The translations under genes and the position numbers were made by a program. Below are positions 16,229 to 25,779 of a stretch of 64,000 bases of DNA, one piece after another; position 1 is the stretch's first letter; every line of letters begins with the position of its first letter. Source of the DNA: Rhizobium sp. AAP43. Its GTDB lineage: Bacteria > Pseudomonadota > Alphaproteobacteria > Rhizobiales > Rhizobiaceae. The stretch lies in contig NZ_LJHS01000005.1 of NCBI RefSeq assembly GCF_001296045.1, positions 124,001 through 188,000 on the forward strand. Direction: 5' to 3'. The notes under the pieces were generated by a model. The model saw only the letters and a program-made list of their open reading frames with translations. It was not told the origin of the DNA and ran no database searches.

Positions 16229-17041
16229 GTGCAATTCGTAGATATCAATGGCCTTGCGCTGCATTATCAGATCATCGGCGGACCGGCACATCGCCCAGTG
16301 CTGGTGTTCGTCAATTCGCTTGGAACCGATTTTCGGATCTGGCGTGACGTCCTGGTGCGGCTGGCCGGTGACTATCCGCTGCTGGCCTATGACAAGCGTG
16401 GCCATGGTCTCTCGGATGTCGGGTCAGCGCCCTACACAATCGGCGATCACGTTGATGACCTTGTCGGGCTTCTCGAACATCTGAAGATCGAAAATGCCGT
16501 GATCTGCGGCCTTTCCGTCGGTGGTCTGATCGCCCAGGGTCTCTATGCCCACCGTCCCGATCTCGTCAGGGCACTGGTTCTCTGCGATACGGCCCACAAG
16601 ATCGGCACGACGGACGCCTGGAATGCCCGGATTGCTGCCGTCGAGGAGGCCGGGATCGAGAGCATTGCCGATGCCGTGATGGAGCGCTGGTTTACACCTG
16701 GCTTCCGGCAGGCCGACAATCCGGCACTTCCGGGCTATCGCAACATGATGAGCCGCCAGCCGGCGGACGGTTATACCGGAACCTGCGCTGCTATTCGCGA
16801 TGCCGATTTTACCGAGGCAGCGGCCCGAATTGCTGTTCCGACGCTTTGCGTGGTGGGCGATCAGGATGGCGCGACGCCGCCGGATCTGGTGCTGTCGCTT
16901 GCCCGGCTCATTCCCTCGGCGCGCTATGAGGTGATCCGCGACGCCGGCCACATTCCCTGCGTCGAGCAGCCCGAAGCGCTGACCGCCGTCATCGAAGCCT
17001 TCCTTGCAATGGTCGTCTCTGGAGATGCGCCCCATGGCTGA
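16229..17041 (+). CDS. pcaD: 3-oxoadipate enol-lactonase
   Basis: A 270-residue alpha/beta hydrolase. It has the nucleophile elbow CGLSVGGLIAQG (Ser about 95), an oxyanion region near NSLGTDFRIWRDV and the catalytic His in DAGHIPCVEQPE near the C-terminus. It hydrolyses beta-ketoadipate enol-lactone to beta-ketoadipate. The start is placed at GTG 16229 with GAGAGAGGAG 6 bp upstream; an ATG at 16196 would add 11 residues. First gene of pcaDCHGB, overlapping pcaC by 8 bp. Confidence 0.94.
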   Translation: MQFVDINGLALHYQIIGGPAHRPVLVFVNSLGTDFRIWRDVLVRLAGDYPLLAYDKRGHGLSDVGSAPYTIGDHVDDLVGLLEHLKIENAVICGLSVGGLIAQGLYAHRPDLVRALVLCDTAHKIGTTDAWNARIAAVEEAGIESIADAVMERWFTPGFRQADNPALPGYRNMMSRQPADGYTGTCAAIRDADFTEAAARIAVPTLCVVGDQDGATPPDLVLSLARLIPSARYEVIRDAGHIPCVEQPEALTAVIEAFLAMVVSGDAPHG

Positions 17042-17453
17042 GAGCCGTTACCCGTCCGAACGCTACCGACAGGGCATGGTGACCCGTCGTTCCGTACTCG
17101 GTGATGCCCATGTCGATCGTGCTTCTCAGTCGGCGACCACCTTCGATGCGCCATTTCAGGAGATGATCACCGAGGGTGCGTGGGGGACGGTCTGGTCACG
17201 CCCGACCTGGAGCAAGCGCGAGCGGTCCATGGTGACCATTGCGCTTCTGGCGGCACTTGGCCATGACGAGGAGGTTGCGATGCATATCCGGGCGACGGCC
17301 AATACGGGGGCCAGCCGCGACGATATCTGCGAAGCGCTGCTGCATGTTGCTGTCTATGCCGGCGTGCCGGCGGCCAACCGGGCCTTCAAGATCGCCAAGA
17401 CCGAGTTTCAAAAGATGGATTCCGAACCGTCCGGAGGAGGGCGCGATGACTGA
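17034..17453 (+). CDS. pcaC: 4-carboxymuconolactone decarboxylase
   Basis: A 139-residue protein of the CMD/AhpD-like fold, with [27 protein letters not shown] and the helix [23 protein letters not shown] typical of PcaC. It converts gamma-carboxymuconolactone to beta-ketoadipate enol-lactone. It is encoded as a separate protein, not fused to PcaD as in some bacteria (PcaL). It overlaps both neighbours by 8 bp. Confidence 0.95.
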   Translation: MAESRYPSERYRQGMVTRRSVLGDAHVDRASQSATTFDAPFQEMITEGAWGTVWSRPTWSKRERSMVTIALLAALGHDEEVAMHIRATANTGASRDDICEALLHVAVYAGVPAANRAFKIAKTEFQKMDSEPSGGGRDD

Positions 17454-18195
17454 TCCTTCCAACAACAAGCCTGAAACCGGGGCCTTCTTCGCCCGCGACC
17501 GCGACTGGCATCCGCCAGCGTTGACTCCGACCTACAAGACATCCGTGCTGCGATCACCGCAGAAGGCATTGCTGTCGCTCGATGGGACCAAGTCCGAAAT
17601 CACCGGCCCCGTCTTCGGTCATTCCATGCTGGGCGAACTCGACAACGATCTGATCCACAATTTCGCCAAGCCCGGTGAGAGCGCCATCGGCGAACGGATT
17701 ATCGTGCATGGCCGTGTACTCGATGAGCGCGGACGACCGGTGCCGGGCGCGCTTCTGGAGTTTTGGCAGGCCAATGCAGGCGGGCGTTATCGCCACAAGA
17801 AGGAAAGCTATCTCGCTGCCCTCGACCCCAATTTCGGTGGCTGCGGGCGCACGATCACCGACGAGAATGGCTATTACGCCTTTCGGACAGTGAAGCCGGG
17901 TCCATATCCCTGGCCCAACGGCGTCAATGACTGGCGGCCGGCGCATATTCATTTCTCCATCTTCGGACATGGTTTTGCCCAGCGCCTGATCACCCAGATG
18001 TATTTCGAGGGCGATCCGATGATCTGGAAATGTCCGATCGTGATGACGATTCCCGACCGAGCGGCCATCGAGCAATTGGTCGCAGCGCTCGATTGGGCGG
18101 CGACAATCCCGATGGATGCGCGGGCCTACAAGTTCGACATCATTTTGCGTGGGCGTCGGTCAACGCTGTTTGAAAACCGGATGGAGGGAAACTGA
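17446..18195 (+). CDS. pcaH: Protocatechuate 3,4-dioxygenase subunit beta
   Basis: A 249-residue beta subunit, the one that holds the catalytic Fe(III). The intradiol dioxygenase core is seen in [29 protein letters not shown], and the iron-ligand region [14 protein letters not shown] supplies the two histidines (HIH); tyrosine ligands lie nearby. It opens protocatechuate to beta-carboxy-cis,cis-muconate. The ATG at 17446 follows GGAGGAGG by 6 bp, a strong ribosome site. Its stop overlaps the pcaG start (TGATG). Confidence 0.96.
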   Translation: MTDPSNNKPETGAFFARDRDWHPPALTPTYKTSVLRSPQKALLSLDGTKSEITGPVFGHSMLGELDNDLIHNFAKPGESAIGERIIVHGRVLDERGRPVPGALLEFWQANAGGRYRHKKESYLAALDPNFGGCGRTITDENGYYAFRTVKPGPYPWPNGVNDWRPAHIHFSIFGHGFAQRLITQMYFEGDPMIWKCPIVMTIPDRAAIEQLVAALDWAATIPMDARAYKFDIILRGRRSTLFENRMEGN

Positions 18196-18809
18196 TGGTT
18201 CAGGGTCTCGACTATCTCAAGGAAAGCCCGTCGCAGACTGCAGGCCCGTACGTGCATATCGGCCTCACGCCGAACTTTGCCGAGATCAAGGGCGTCTATC
18301 CCGTCGACCTCGGCACCACCATGGTCAACGACAAGACACTCGGTGAGCGCATCGCCGTGACCGGCCGCGTGATCGATGGCGCCGGCACGCCGCTGAAGGA
18401 CGCACTCATCGAGATTTGGCAGGCGGATGCGGCTGGCTTTTACAACAGCCCGTCGGAGACGCGTGGCAGTGCGGACCCGAACTTCACCGGCTGGGGGCGC
18501 TGCCCCTGTGATCTGACCAGCGGCGAATACCAGTTCGAGACGATCAAGCCCGGCCGGGTGCCTTTTCGCGATGGTCGCCTGATGGCGCCGCATATCTCGT
18601 TCTGGATCGTCGCCCGCGGCATCAATCTCGGCCTCAACACGCGGATGTATTTCGCCGACGAAGAGGCGGCCAATGCCGAAGATCCGGTGCTAGCCCGCAT
18701 CGAGCACAGGGTTCGCGTGCCAACGCTGATTGCAGAGCCGAACGGTTCGACTTACCACTTCGACATCCACCTGCAGGGGGAGAAGGAAACCGTCTTCTTC
18801 GATATCTGA
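18195..18809 (+). CDS. pcaG: Protocatechuate 3,4-dioxygenase subunit alpha
   Basis: A 204-residue alpha subunit, a structural relative of PcaH: SPSQTAGPYVHIGLTP at the N-terminus, VIDGAGTPLKDALIEIWQADAAG, and APHISFWIVARG in place of the iron-ligand segment of PcaH. It completes the heteromeric dioxygenase. The one-base overlap of stop and start with pcaH implies coupled translation and equal subunit levels. Confidence 0.96.
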   Translation: MVQGLDYLKESPSQTAGPYVHIGLTPNFAEIKGVYPVDLGTTMVNDKTLGERIAVTGRVIDGAGTPLKDALIEIWQADAAGFYNSPSETRGSADPNFTGWGRCPCDLTSGEYQFETIKPGRVPFRDGRLMAPHISFWIVARGINLGLNTRMYFADEEAANAEDPVLARIEHRVRVPTLIAEPNGSTYHFDIHLQGEKETVFFDI

Positions 18810-18828
18810 CGGCAAAGGCGAGACCCGC

Positions 18829-19890
18829 ATGACCGCATCCGTTTTCGACCATCCCATCCTCTCGGGCCTTCTCGGGGACGAAGTGGTTGCCGCACAGTTT
18901 GCGCTGGCTGCCGAACTCGCAGCGCTGCTTGCGTTTGAGGTGGCGCTGGCGAAAGTCCAGGCCGAAGAGGGGCTGGTGTCGGAGGCTGCTGCGGCGGCGA
19001 TCGGTGCCTTGCCGGAGCATTTCGTCGCCGACCTCGATGCGGTGAAGCAAGCGGTGGCCAGGGACGGCGTTGTCATTCCGGATCTGGTGCGGCAGTGGCG
19101 GGCCTCGCTGGGCGAGCACGGTCCAGAGCTGCATTTCGGCGCGACCAGCCAGGATGCGATCGACACCGGCCTGATGCTTCGGCTGCAGGCCGTCTCGCGG
19201 ATCCTCGATCAGCGGCTCGGCACTATTGTTCATGGTCTTGATGATGTGCATGACCGGTTCGGCAGCCATTCACTGATGGGTCGCACCCGGATGCAGGCCG
19301 CCATCCCGATCACGGTCGCTGACCGTATCGAAACCTGGAGGCGGCCTTTGGTCGATCTTCGAGGCTCCCTTGCACGCATGGTCGAAACGGGGTTCCCGCT
19401 TCAGTTCGGCGGTGCTGCGGGCACATTGGAAAAACTGGGCGACAAGGGGCTTGCCGTCCGCAGCCGGCTGGCGTCGGAGCTCGGCCTTGCCGATCGACCA
19501 CGATGGCACAGCCAGCGCGGGATAATCGTCGAGATCGGTGGCCTCCTGTCACAGATCTCAGGCAGCCTTGGAAAACTGGGGCAGGACCTCGCCCTGATGG
19601 CCAGCGACGGAACGGCCGCAATTGGCGGCGGCGGTGCTTCCTCGGCCATGCCGCACAAGCGCAATCCGGTGAAGGCGGAGGTGCTGGTTTCGCTTGCCCG
19701 TTTCAATGCGGTGCAGATCTCCGGCCTGCATCAGGCGCTGGTTCACGAGCAGGAGCGTTCGGGGGCCGCCTGGACGCTTGAATGGATGATCCTCCCGCAG
19801 ATGGCGGTTGCAACGGGGGCGGCCACGCGGCTGGCCATTGAGCTTCTTGGTTCAATCGAAGTCTTGGGCGAGAGATTGGGCAACGACTGA
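18829..19890 (+). CDS. pcaB: 3-carboxy-cis,cis-muconate cycloisomerase
   Basis: A 353-residue member of the fumarase/aspartase superfamily with the signature GGGGASSAMPHKRNPVK at about 260 and the helical core motifs HFGATSQDAIDTG and MGRTRMQAAIP. It lactonises beta-carboxymuconate to gamma-carboxymuconolactone. Last gene of pcaDCHGB, 19 bp after pcaG. It is shorter than the roughly 450-residue enzyme of Pseudomonas because the C-terminal extension is missing, as is common in rhizobia. The stop abuts the convergent anti-sigma gene within the palindrome GACTGATCAGTC. Confidence 0.94.
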   Translation: MTASVFDHPILSGLLGDEVVAAQFALAAELAALLAFEVALAKVQAEEGLVSEAAAAAIGALPEHFVADLDAVKQAVARDGVVIPDLVRQWRASLGEHGPELHFGATSQDAIDTGLMLRLQAVSRILDQRLGTIVHGLDDVHDRFGSHSLMGRTRMQAAIPITVADRIETWRRPLVDLRGSLARMVETGFPLQFGGAAGTLEKLGDKGLAVRSRLASELGLADRPRWHSQRGIIVEIGGLLSQISGSLGKLGQDLALMASDGTAAIGGGGASSAMPHKRNPVKAEVLVSLARFNAVQISGLHQALVHEQERSGAAWTLEWMILPQMAVATGAATRLAIELLGSIEVLGERLGND

Positions 19891-20085
19891 TCAGTCCTCC
19901 GTCGCGGCTGAACTCTGCCGGGCAAAGCGACGGCTGACGCTGCCGATCAGTCTGATCTGGCGGTTGAAGTTCGTGCAGGCGCCGCAGCCAATCAGATGCA
20001 GTTTGAGGCCGAGGGATTCGGCCAGAGACAGGCGACGATCCATACCGTCGGAGGCCAGTTTTGTCGCTTCTTCGCATTTCAGCAT
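19891..20085 (-). CDS. Small zinc-finger-type anti-sigma factor
   Basis: A 64-residue protein beginning MLKCEEATKLASDGMDRRLS and containing HLIGCGAC, the H-x3-C-x2-C pattern of zf-HC2/ZAS anti-sigma factors, with no membrane segment. It directly follows the ECF sigma gene (2-bp gap), the usual place for the cognate anti-sigma factor. Its start overlaps sequence useful as a ribosome site (AAGGAA). It is likely a soluble inhibitor of the sigma factor that could sense redox or metal through the cysteines; that sensing role is inference. Confidence 0.75.
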   Translation of the reverse strand: MLKCEEATKLASDGMDRRLSLAESLGLKLHLIGCGACTNFNRQIRLIGSVSRRFARQSSAATED

Positions 20086-20087
20086 GA

Positions 20088-20714
20088 TCAGTTTTCCTTC
20101 GGTGCGAACCAGTGACCTTCGAGGCAATTGCGCAAACGCAGGCGCGCGCGATGCATCAACACATGCAGATTGGTGACGGTTATGCCGACTTCGGCGCAGA
20201 TCTCGGGCGTTTCCATCTCGACGAATTCCCGCATCATGAAGACGCGACCCTGATCCGGCGGGAGGTGATCCAGGCAGGCTTCAAAGACCCTCCAGAAATC
20301 TTTGCCGAGCAGTTCTTCCTCCGGATTGCCCCAGTCGCATGGCTTGTTTTCCGGTGACCAATGCCCCTTGGCGTCGAAGAAGGATCTGTCGTCATCATTA
20401 TTGTCTTCGCCAAGAGGCATGGCAATGAGAGCAGATTGCCGTCGCTTGTGTCGCAACTGGTCGGCGATCTTGTTGCGCAAAATGGCGAAGACCCAGGTGC
20501 GAAAGGCGGAGCGACCGGCAAAGGCGTCGGCATTGCGCAAAGCGCCAGCCAGAGCCTCTTGCACTGCATCTTCGGCGAGACTGCGATCGGACAACTGCAA
20601 GCTGGCGAACTTCAGCATGCGGCTTCTCAGATCGCTCAAGTAGACGCCATCGGCGAGAAACGCCGCTACGGCTCGGCCATCTGCATAGGCTCCATGTTCG
20701 CCCAATTCCCTCAT
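20088..20714 (-). CDS. ECF RNA polymerase sigma factor
   Basis: About 208 residues: sigma region 2 (residues about 30-95, with AEDAVQEALAGALRNADAF, FRTWVFAILRNKIADQLRHKRR) and region 4 (DHLPPDQGRVFMMREFVEMETPEICAEVGITVTNLHVLMHRARLRLR). The linker between them is long and carries HWSPENKP and WGNPEEEL, which I associate with the TIGR02943 group of ECF factors. The start ATG 20714 has AGGGGA upstream. Its target promoters are unknown. It is transcribed with the anti-sigma gene. Confidence 0.9.
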   Translation of the reverse strand: MRELGEHGAYADGRAVAAFLADGVYLSDLRSRMLKFASLQLSDRSLAEDAVQEALAGALRNADAFAGRSAFRTWVFAILRNKIADQLRHKRRQSALIAMPLGEDNNDDDRSFFDAKGHWSPENKPCDWGNPEEELLGKDFWRVFEACLDHLPPDQGRVFMMREFVEMETPEICAEVGITVTNLHVLMHRARLRLRNCLEGHWFAPKEN

Positions 20715-20754
20715 CACCGTTCCCCTGGTCGTGGCGCGGCCTATCGACCGCCTG

Positions 20755-20782
20755 ACTGCAAGCTTGCAGTTTGCAGTTTGCA
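20755..20782. promoter_or_regulatory. Palindrome and tandem repeat upstream of the ECF sigma gene
   Basis: ACTGCAAGCTTGCAGT (20755-20770) is a perfect 16-bp palindrome; its right half continues as TTGCAGT TTGCAGT TTGCA to 20782. It lies 41-68 bp before the sigma start and may bind a regulator. No known family can be named. Confidence 0.4.
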
Positions 20783-20905
20783 CCAGTTCAGTCGCGTGAG
20801 GTTCATCGTTCTTACAGGCTATGCTGAAAAAAACTGAGTGTGGCTGGAACGCCAGATGCAACTTGCCTTGTCATGGGGCTGGTCAGTCCACGCCAAGTGT
20901 CATGC

Positions 20906-21895
20906 TCATCCTCGGAAATAGGGCAGAAGAGCCCTTGCCAGTGCCTCGGCGCTTTCCACGGCCGCCTCTACACGGTTGCCGCGGCACCAGTCTCCACAGG
21001 CGGCAAGCTTCCTTTGGTGATCGAGCAGGTAATCCTGGCCAGCTGTCTCCTCGACATTGGCATAGCGCCAGCGATGCAGGTCGATGAAGGCGGTATGGGT
21101 GAGGTCGCGCCGGAGGAGATGCCCCGCTGCCGCCAGCATGTGGGTTGTCACGGCGCTTCGCTCACGCTCCAAATTGGCCTCGGCCCAGTCGTTGCGGCTG
21201 TGGAGCACGAGACTTGTTCCGTTCCTGCCACGACCCGGCTTGCTTGTGTCGACGGCGATCCAGCTCAGCACGGTGTCCTCGATTCTTGCGGCTTCGAAGC
21301 CCGGATCGAAGCTTTGCTCAAGGCCGATCATCAGGGTGAAGCATCCGCTCATTCGGACGCGCTCCAGCGCGGCCTTGCCCGAAAACGCGTCCGGCATCAG
21401 TCGCGCTGTCTGGGGCGCGGGCGCGGTTGATATTACCCAGTCGAACCGGCCAAGATCGCCGCCCTCGCCATCGCGCAGATGCCAGCCATCCGGGGTGTCG
21501 ATCAGGCCGCCGACCGTTGCCTCTTTGCGAATTGTCAGCTCCAGTCCAAGTGCATTCGCCAGGCTGTTCATGCCGGGCGTGCCGACATACCGCAGCTGAT
21601 CAGGACGATCGTCGGGAAGAAGTCCCGCCCTAGACAGCGTTGGAACGCGTTCGGGCCACGGCGCCACGGCCTCCGACGCGCGGGCGCGTTCGATGACGGT
21701 CTTGAAGCTTTCAGAGCGGGCTGTGAAGAACTGCGCTCCATGATCGAAGGCATAGCCCTCGCGCCGCCGATTGGCCATTCGCCCACCAAGCCCGCGGCTC
21801 TTTTCAAAGATTATCACGTCTGCCGAATTTCCAAGCGCCCGCGCGAGGCTTAAGCCGGCAATACCCGCACCGATGATCGCAAGCCTTTGCCGCAT
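20906..21895 (-). CDS. NAD(P)/FAD-dependent oxidoreductase, renalase-like
   Basis: A 329-residue flavoprotein starting with the FAD-binding fold AIIGAGIAGLSLARAL, followed by SRGLGGRMANRR and DHGAQFFTARS, the pattern of renalase-like amine oxidases, and ending with CGDWCRGNRVEAAVESA that closes the FAD site. Renalase-type enzymes oxidise dihydro forms of NAD(P); activity of bacterial members is often unproved. The start at ATG 21895 has a strong GGAAAGGG site. It is upstream of, and on the same strand as, the ECF sigma gene but 191 bp away, so it is probably a separate unit. Confidence 0.85.
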   Translation of the reverse strand: MRQRLAIIGAGIAGLSLARALGNSADVIIFEKSRGLGGRMANRRREGYAFDHGAQFFTARSESFKTVIERARASEAVAPWPERVPTLSRAGLLPDDRPDQLRYVGTPGMNSLANALGLELTIRKEATVGGLIDTPDGWHLRDGEGGDLGRFDWVISTAPAPQTARLMPDAFSGKAALERVRMSGCFTLMIGLEQSFDPGFEAARIEDTVLSWIAVDTSKPGRGRNGTSLVLHSRNDWAEANLERERSAVTTHMLAAAGHLLRRDLTHTAFIDLHRWRYANVEETAGQDYLLDHQRKLAACGDWCRGNRVEAAVESAEALARALLPYFRG

Positions 21896-22103
21896 GTGTT
21901 TCCCTTTCCAGCATAATTTCAAATCGGACTACGTCTGTGGAGACGATCCGGATGTGTTCTGACGACTTCGTGGCGCACAGATGATGATAAATCTGCGATC
22001 CCTTTATTAAGGGGGAATTAGGTTTGTCGCCCCATTCTCGGATGATTCATGGGAGCAGACGATCCCGGATTCCGTTCGGCATCCGGTATTGAGGAGATTT
22101 AGA
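21896..22103. promoter_or_regulatory. Divergent promoter region, FAD oxidoreductase versus MCP
   Basis: This 208-bp AT-richer region lies between divergent genes. It holds GAGGAG (22091-22096), the ribosome site of the chemoreceptor, and a small CCCTTTATTAAGGG inverted repeat. No operator is recognised. Confidence 0.4.
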
Positions 22104-24641
22104 GTGTTTATCGACCGCATTTTGTCGCGTTTCAGCATTCAGACGAAGGTGCTGATCTTCATCCTTCCCTTCGTGATCAGCATCTCGGCAGTCGGCTTTA
22201 CAGGGCTTTATGCTTCGGGTTTGCTGCAGGGGCGCATTGAGATCTCGAACAGCGTCCTGCAGTCGCTGAGTGGATTCCGCGACGTGTCGGCCTCGATGAC
22301 GCGGTTCCTCGCCGAGACGACGCCGGAAGCACGGGACGATCTGACCCGTCAGTTGAAGCAGCAGCAGGACAACTTGAAAGCTACGCTCGCGCAGCTCGGC
22401 CCTGATGCCGGCGGCCGCGCGGAGCTCAACGAAGCCAGCGCTCTGGTCGATACGGTTGTCACGCATGTCGACGAATTGTGGAAGCTGCATGAGGCTGAAG
22501 GTGGGCTCATCGGTACACTTCAGGATGGCAATGGGGCTGTCGTCGCCGCACAGGGCCGTGCCACGGCTGCAATGATGAGCACGGAAACCAAGATCCAGTC
22601 CGACGATACGATGGCGAAATCCATGCTCCGCGAGGCGGAAAGCATTCGCAGCACGGGCACATTCCTCACTGAAACCAATTCTGCCTACACCAAGGCCAAG
22701 ACGCCGGATGAAAAATTTGAAGTCGTGAAGGGCCGCCTCGGCGAACTCGTCGAGCGTCAGAAGCTGCTGGTCAGCGTCCTTCCGGAGGCCAACAAGTCGG
22801 CTGCCAAGACACTCGACAAGATTGCCACGGACCTCAAGGCCTTTATTGACGCCGGGGATCGCTCGGAAGATGCCATCACGGCGGTGACCGGCAATCTGCG
22901 CAATTTCACCCAGCTCAATGCTTATCTCGGCCTTGCCGCGCAGCAGAAGATGAAGGACGCGACCATCCGTTTCGCCGAGCTGGATGCGCCGCTCGCCAAG
23001 GCTCAGACCGTGCTGACAAACGGTCGCCAGATGATTTCTGTCGGCTACTCGCTGCAGATCATGATGGCTCGGTTCCTCTTGGAGCCGACCGACGAGAATC
23101 AGGCGCTGCTGCAGCAGCAGTTTGCCGCCGCCCGCAAAGCACTCGCATCGCTGGCGGAGGTGGCTGCCGATCAGCCGTCGCTCGTCGCCGTGACACAGGA
23201 ACTCGAGCGCTCCGTTGCAAGCATGGAGGCGGCAAGCCTGGATCTCGTCAAGGTGAGCAAGGACCGCAAGGCGAGTTTTGAGCAGGCCGGCAGTGACCTC
23301 AATGTGATCTGGACGAAACTGACCAGCTTCGCCGAGATGCAGAAGGTGAGCGCCGGCGAAGAGCGCCGCGACGCCAATTCGATCTCCATTGGTGCCACGA
23401 TGCTCGGCATCCTGATCTCGATCTTTGCCGGTATCGGCCTGGTGCTGACCTTCAAGGGGCCGATTGGCCAGATCACCGGTGCCATGCGCCGGCTGGCCGA
23501 AGGTGTTCTGGACACAAAGATCAATGGCGAGGCGCGCGTCGATGAAATCGGCGAAATGGCCCGTGCGCTTGGCGTGTTCAAGCAAAATGCCCTGTCGAAG
23601 ATCGAAATCGAAAGCCGCAGCGAGGCCGAACGCGTACAGGCGGAAGACGAGCGCCGTCGCAATGATCTCGAAAAGCAGGAGGTTGATCGCCAGATCGACT
23701 TCGCCGTCAGTGCGCTGGCCGCGGGGCTTGGACGCCTGTCGCAGGGTGATATTTCGCAGACAATCGATACCCCGTTCCAGGGGCGCCTCGAACAGTTGCG
23801 CACGGATTTCAACAGTTCGCTGGAGCGTCTGCAGGATACGCTCACCCATATCCGCTCGAACACCTACATGATCCAGCGGAATGCGGCTGAAATGACCAGC
23901 GCTGCGGACCAGCTGGCCAAGCGGACCGAACAGCAGGCGGCTTCGCTGGAGGAGACGGCGGCGGCTGTCGACCAGATCACGGTGACGGTCAAGTCTTCGG
24001 CTGAACGGGCTGAGGAAGCCAATCAGATCGTGGCGGAGACCAAGTCTCGGGCCGATACCTCGTCTGTCGTCGTGAACAGCGCGATCGAGGCCATGGGCCG
24101 GATCGAAAACGCGTCCGGCCAGATCGTGCAGATCATCGATGTGATCGATGAAATCGCCTTCCAGACCAATCTTCTTGCTCTCAATGCGGGCATTGAGGCG
24201 GCGCGCGCCGGCGAGGCCGGCAAGGGCTTTGCCGTCGTCGCCCAGGAGGTTCGTGAACTTGCTCAGCGGTCTGCGGGGGCCGCCCAGCAGATCAAGGATC
24301 TGATCAACAAGTCAGGCTCTGAGGTCGCCTCCGGTGCAAAGCTCGTACAGCAGACAGGCGCAGTGCTGGCAGAGATTTCCACCAATATCGTCACCGTTGC
24401 CGATCGGGTGGCCGTGATCGCGACGGCGAGCCGCGACCAGTCAATGGGCCTTGCCGAGGTCAATGCCTCCGTCAATGAGATGGATCAGATGACCCAGCGC
24501 AATGCGGCCATGGTCGAGGAAACCAATGCCGCGACACGCCAGCTGGCGGATGAAGCCGATGCGCTGATGCAGCTCGTCAACCGCTTCAAACTGGCCGCGC
24601 AAACGCAGGCATCCCGGCCGGGCAATGCCCGCGCTGCCTGA
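22104..24641 (+). CDS. Methyl-accepting chemotaxis protein
   Basis: About 845 residues. One membrane segment near residues 15-37 ([17 protein letters not shown]), a long helical periplasmic domain to about 430, a second membrane segment ([21 protein letters not shown]), HAMP, then the cytoplasmic signalling domain with the conserved hairpin tip [22 protein letters not shown] and flanking methylation helices. The periplasmic part looks like an all-helical bimodular-type sensor. No CheR-binding pentapeptide is seen at the C-terminus. The start is a GTG with GAGGAG 7 bp upstream. The ligand is unknown; it stands as a single gene ended by a terminator. Confidence 0.93.
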   Translation: MFIDRILSRFSIQTKVLIFILPFVISISAVGFTGLYASGLLQGRIEISNSVLQSLSGFRDVSASMTRFLAETTPEARDDLTRQLKQQQDNLKATLAQLGPDAGGRAELNEASALVDTVVTHVDELWKLHEAEGGLIGTLQDGNGAVVAAQGRATAAMMSTETKIQSDDTMAKSMLREAESIRSTGTFLTETNSAYTKAKTPDEKFEVVKGRLGELVERQKLLVSVLPEANKSAAKTLDKIATDLKAFIDAGDRSEDAITAVTGNLRNFTQLNAYLGLAAQQKMKDATIRFAELDAPLAKAQTVLTNGRQMISVGYSLQIMMARFLLEPTDENQALLQQQFAAARKALASLAEVAADQPSLVAVTQELERSVASMEAASLDLVKVSKDRKASFEQAGSDLNVIWTKLTSFAEMQKVSAGEERRDANSISIGATMLGILISIFAGIGLVLTFKGPIGQITGAMRRLAEGVLDTKINGEARVDEIGEMARALGVFKQNALSKIEIESRSEAERVQAEDERRRNDLEKQEVDRQIDFAVSALAAGLGRLSQGDISQTIDTPFQGRLEQLRTDFNSSLERLQDTLTHIRSNTYMIQRNAAEMTSAADQLAKRTEQQAASLEETAAAVDQITVTVKSSAERAEEANQIVAETKSRADTSSVVVNSAIEAMGRIENASGQIVQIIDVIDEIAFQTNLLALNAGIEAARAGEAGKGFAVVAQEVRELAQRSAGAAQQIKDLINKSGSEVASGAKLVQQTGAVLAEISTNIVTVADRVAVIATASRDQSMGLAEVNASVNEMDQMTQRNAAMVEETNAATRQLADEADALMQLVNRFKLAAQTQASRPGNARAA

Positions 24642-24653
24642 TTGAGATAAGAA

Positions 24654-24686
24654 GGGATCGATCCGTTCACTGATCGGTCCCTTTTA
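24654..24686 (+). terminator. Terminator after MCP gene
   Basis: GGGATCGATC and GATCGGTCCC pair with one G-T mismatch around an 8-base loop and are followed by TTTT. It lies 12 bp after the MCP stop and overlaps the last codons of the convergent binding-protein gene. Confidence 0.65.
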
Positions 24687-25779
24687 TCGAAGGGCGAAAC
24701 AGCGCTGCCCAATTTTCGATGAAGCCTTGTCGTGTGGCCCGGTCCTGGGCTGCTAGCAGGGCAGGGCCGATGCGGATCGGTCTGCCGATTCCCGATTCGA
24801 TCAGCGATGAGGATGGCCCGTCGACGCCCTGTGGCAGAGGCGCCCCCTCGGCAAAGAAGAAGGCCTGCTCCCGGGCAACCTGCTTGCCGCGGGGCGACAG
24901 AAGATAATCCAGGAAACGCTGTGCCTCGCCAACATGCGCCGCGTGCTGGGGCACCAGTGCGCCGCGTGACAGGATCAAGGTATAGTCCCGCGGAATAAGC
25001 ACCTTCAGGTCGGAATTGCGTAACGAGGCTGCATAGGCGTAGGAACCGAGAACATTGTATGCGATCCGCAGCTTGCCATTGTTGATCTCGCCCAGCACTT
25101 CATTGTTGCAGCATCGCGTCACCACATCGGCGCGGCTGAGGCTTTCAAGCAGCCGGCCGAAGCTTGTCGGTGCCTGCAGGGCATCGTGAAACGCCAGGAG
25201 ATAACCAACCCCCGAAGCTTCGATGTCATAGGTGCCAATGCGCCCGCGATAGACCTCAGGCTTGGCGCGCAACAGTTCGGCGATTTCAACATGGGAGCGC
25301 GGCACGTCTTCGGGGGGCACGCGGCGACTGTCATAGACGATCACAGCCGGCTCGAAAGTGAAGCCGAAAACCTCGTCGCGCCAGTTGGCCCAGGCAGGAA
25401 CGTTTTCTGTTTCAGGCGAACGATGGGTCTGGGCACAGCCGTCATTGGCAAGCTTGACCAGTTGGTCGACGGATGACGACAGGAGCAGGTCACCGAAGGC
25501 GTTGCCCATCGCGCAGGCCATTTCCGCCTCGCGAAACAGGTCATTCGTGACATAGTCGTTAAACTCGACGGTGACATCCGGGGCCATCTGCTGAAAATCC
25601 AGGATGAGTGGCCGCATCGCATCTGCATCGGTCGCAGCATTGATTACGAGCCTTACCCGCTCGCTGCCCAGTGCCGGGAGGAGGAGCTGCTCGCCCTCTG
25701 CCGCGTGTGTCTGCACTGAAGCAAGGCACAGCATCAGCGATAGCCCAGCGGCGAGGTGTCCTGTCGCTATTGGCTTCAT
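24667..25779 (-). CDS. Periplasmic solute-binding protein coupled to two-component system
   Basis: A 370-residue class of extracellular solute-binding protein (iron/phosphoglycerate AfuA-PgtC type) with a signal peptide ending near residue 26 (ASVQTHAAEG). Motifs include VYDSRRVPP, YDIEASGVGYLLAF and LDYLLSPRGKQVAREQ. It has several cysteines (CAMGN, DGCAQ, RCCNN). No permease or ATPase is nearby; its start overlaps the histidine kinase stop by 4 bp. As with PgtC in the PgtABC system, it may deliver a ligand signal to the kinase. It could also serve a transporter elsewhere. Confidence 0.85.
   Translation of the reverse strand: MKPIATGHLAAGLSLMLCLASVQTHAAEGEQLLLPALGSERVRLVINAATDADAMRPLILDFQQMAPDVTVEFNDYVTNDLFREAEMACAMGNAFGDLLLSSSVDQLVKLANDGCAQTHRSPETENVPAWANWRDEVFGFTFEPAVIVYDSRRVPPEDVPRSHVEIAELLRAKPEVYRGRIGTYDIEASGVGYLLAFHDALQAPTSFGRLLESLSRADVVTRCCNNEVLGEINNGKLRIAYNVLGSYAYAASLRNSDLKVLIPRDYTLILSRGALVPQHAAHVGEAQRFLDYLLSPRGKQVAREQAFFFAEGAPLPQGVDGPSSSLIESGIGRPIRIGPALLAAQDRATRQGFIENWAALFRPSIKGTDQ

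Noticed and set aside
22047..23849. 600-aa open reading frame on the minus strand
   Set aside because: It is antisense to the chemoreceptor gene, which has clear domains. The long frame comes from the codon bias of a high-GC gene, and its protein has no recognisable motif.
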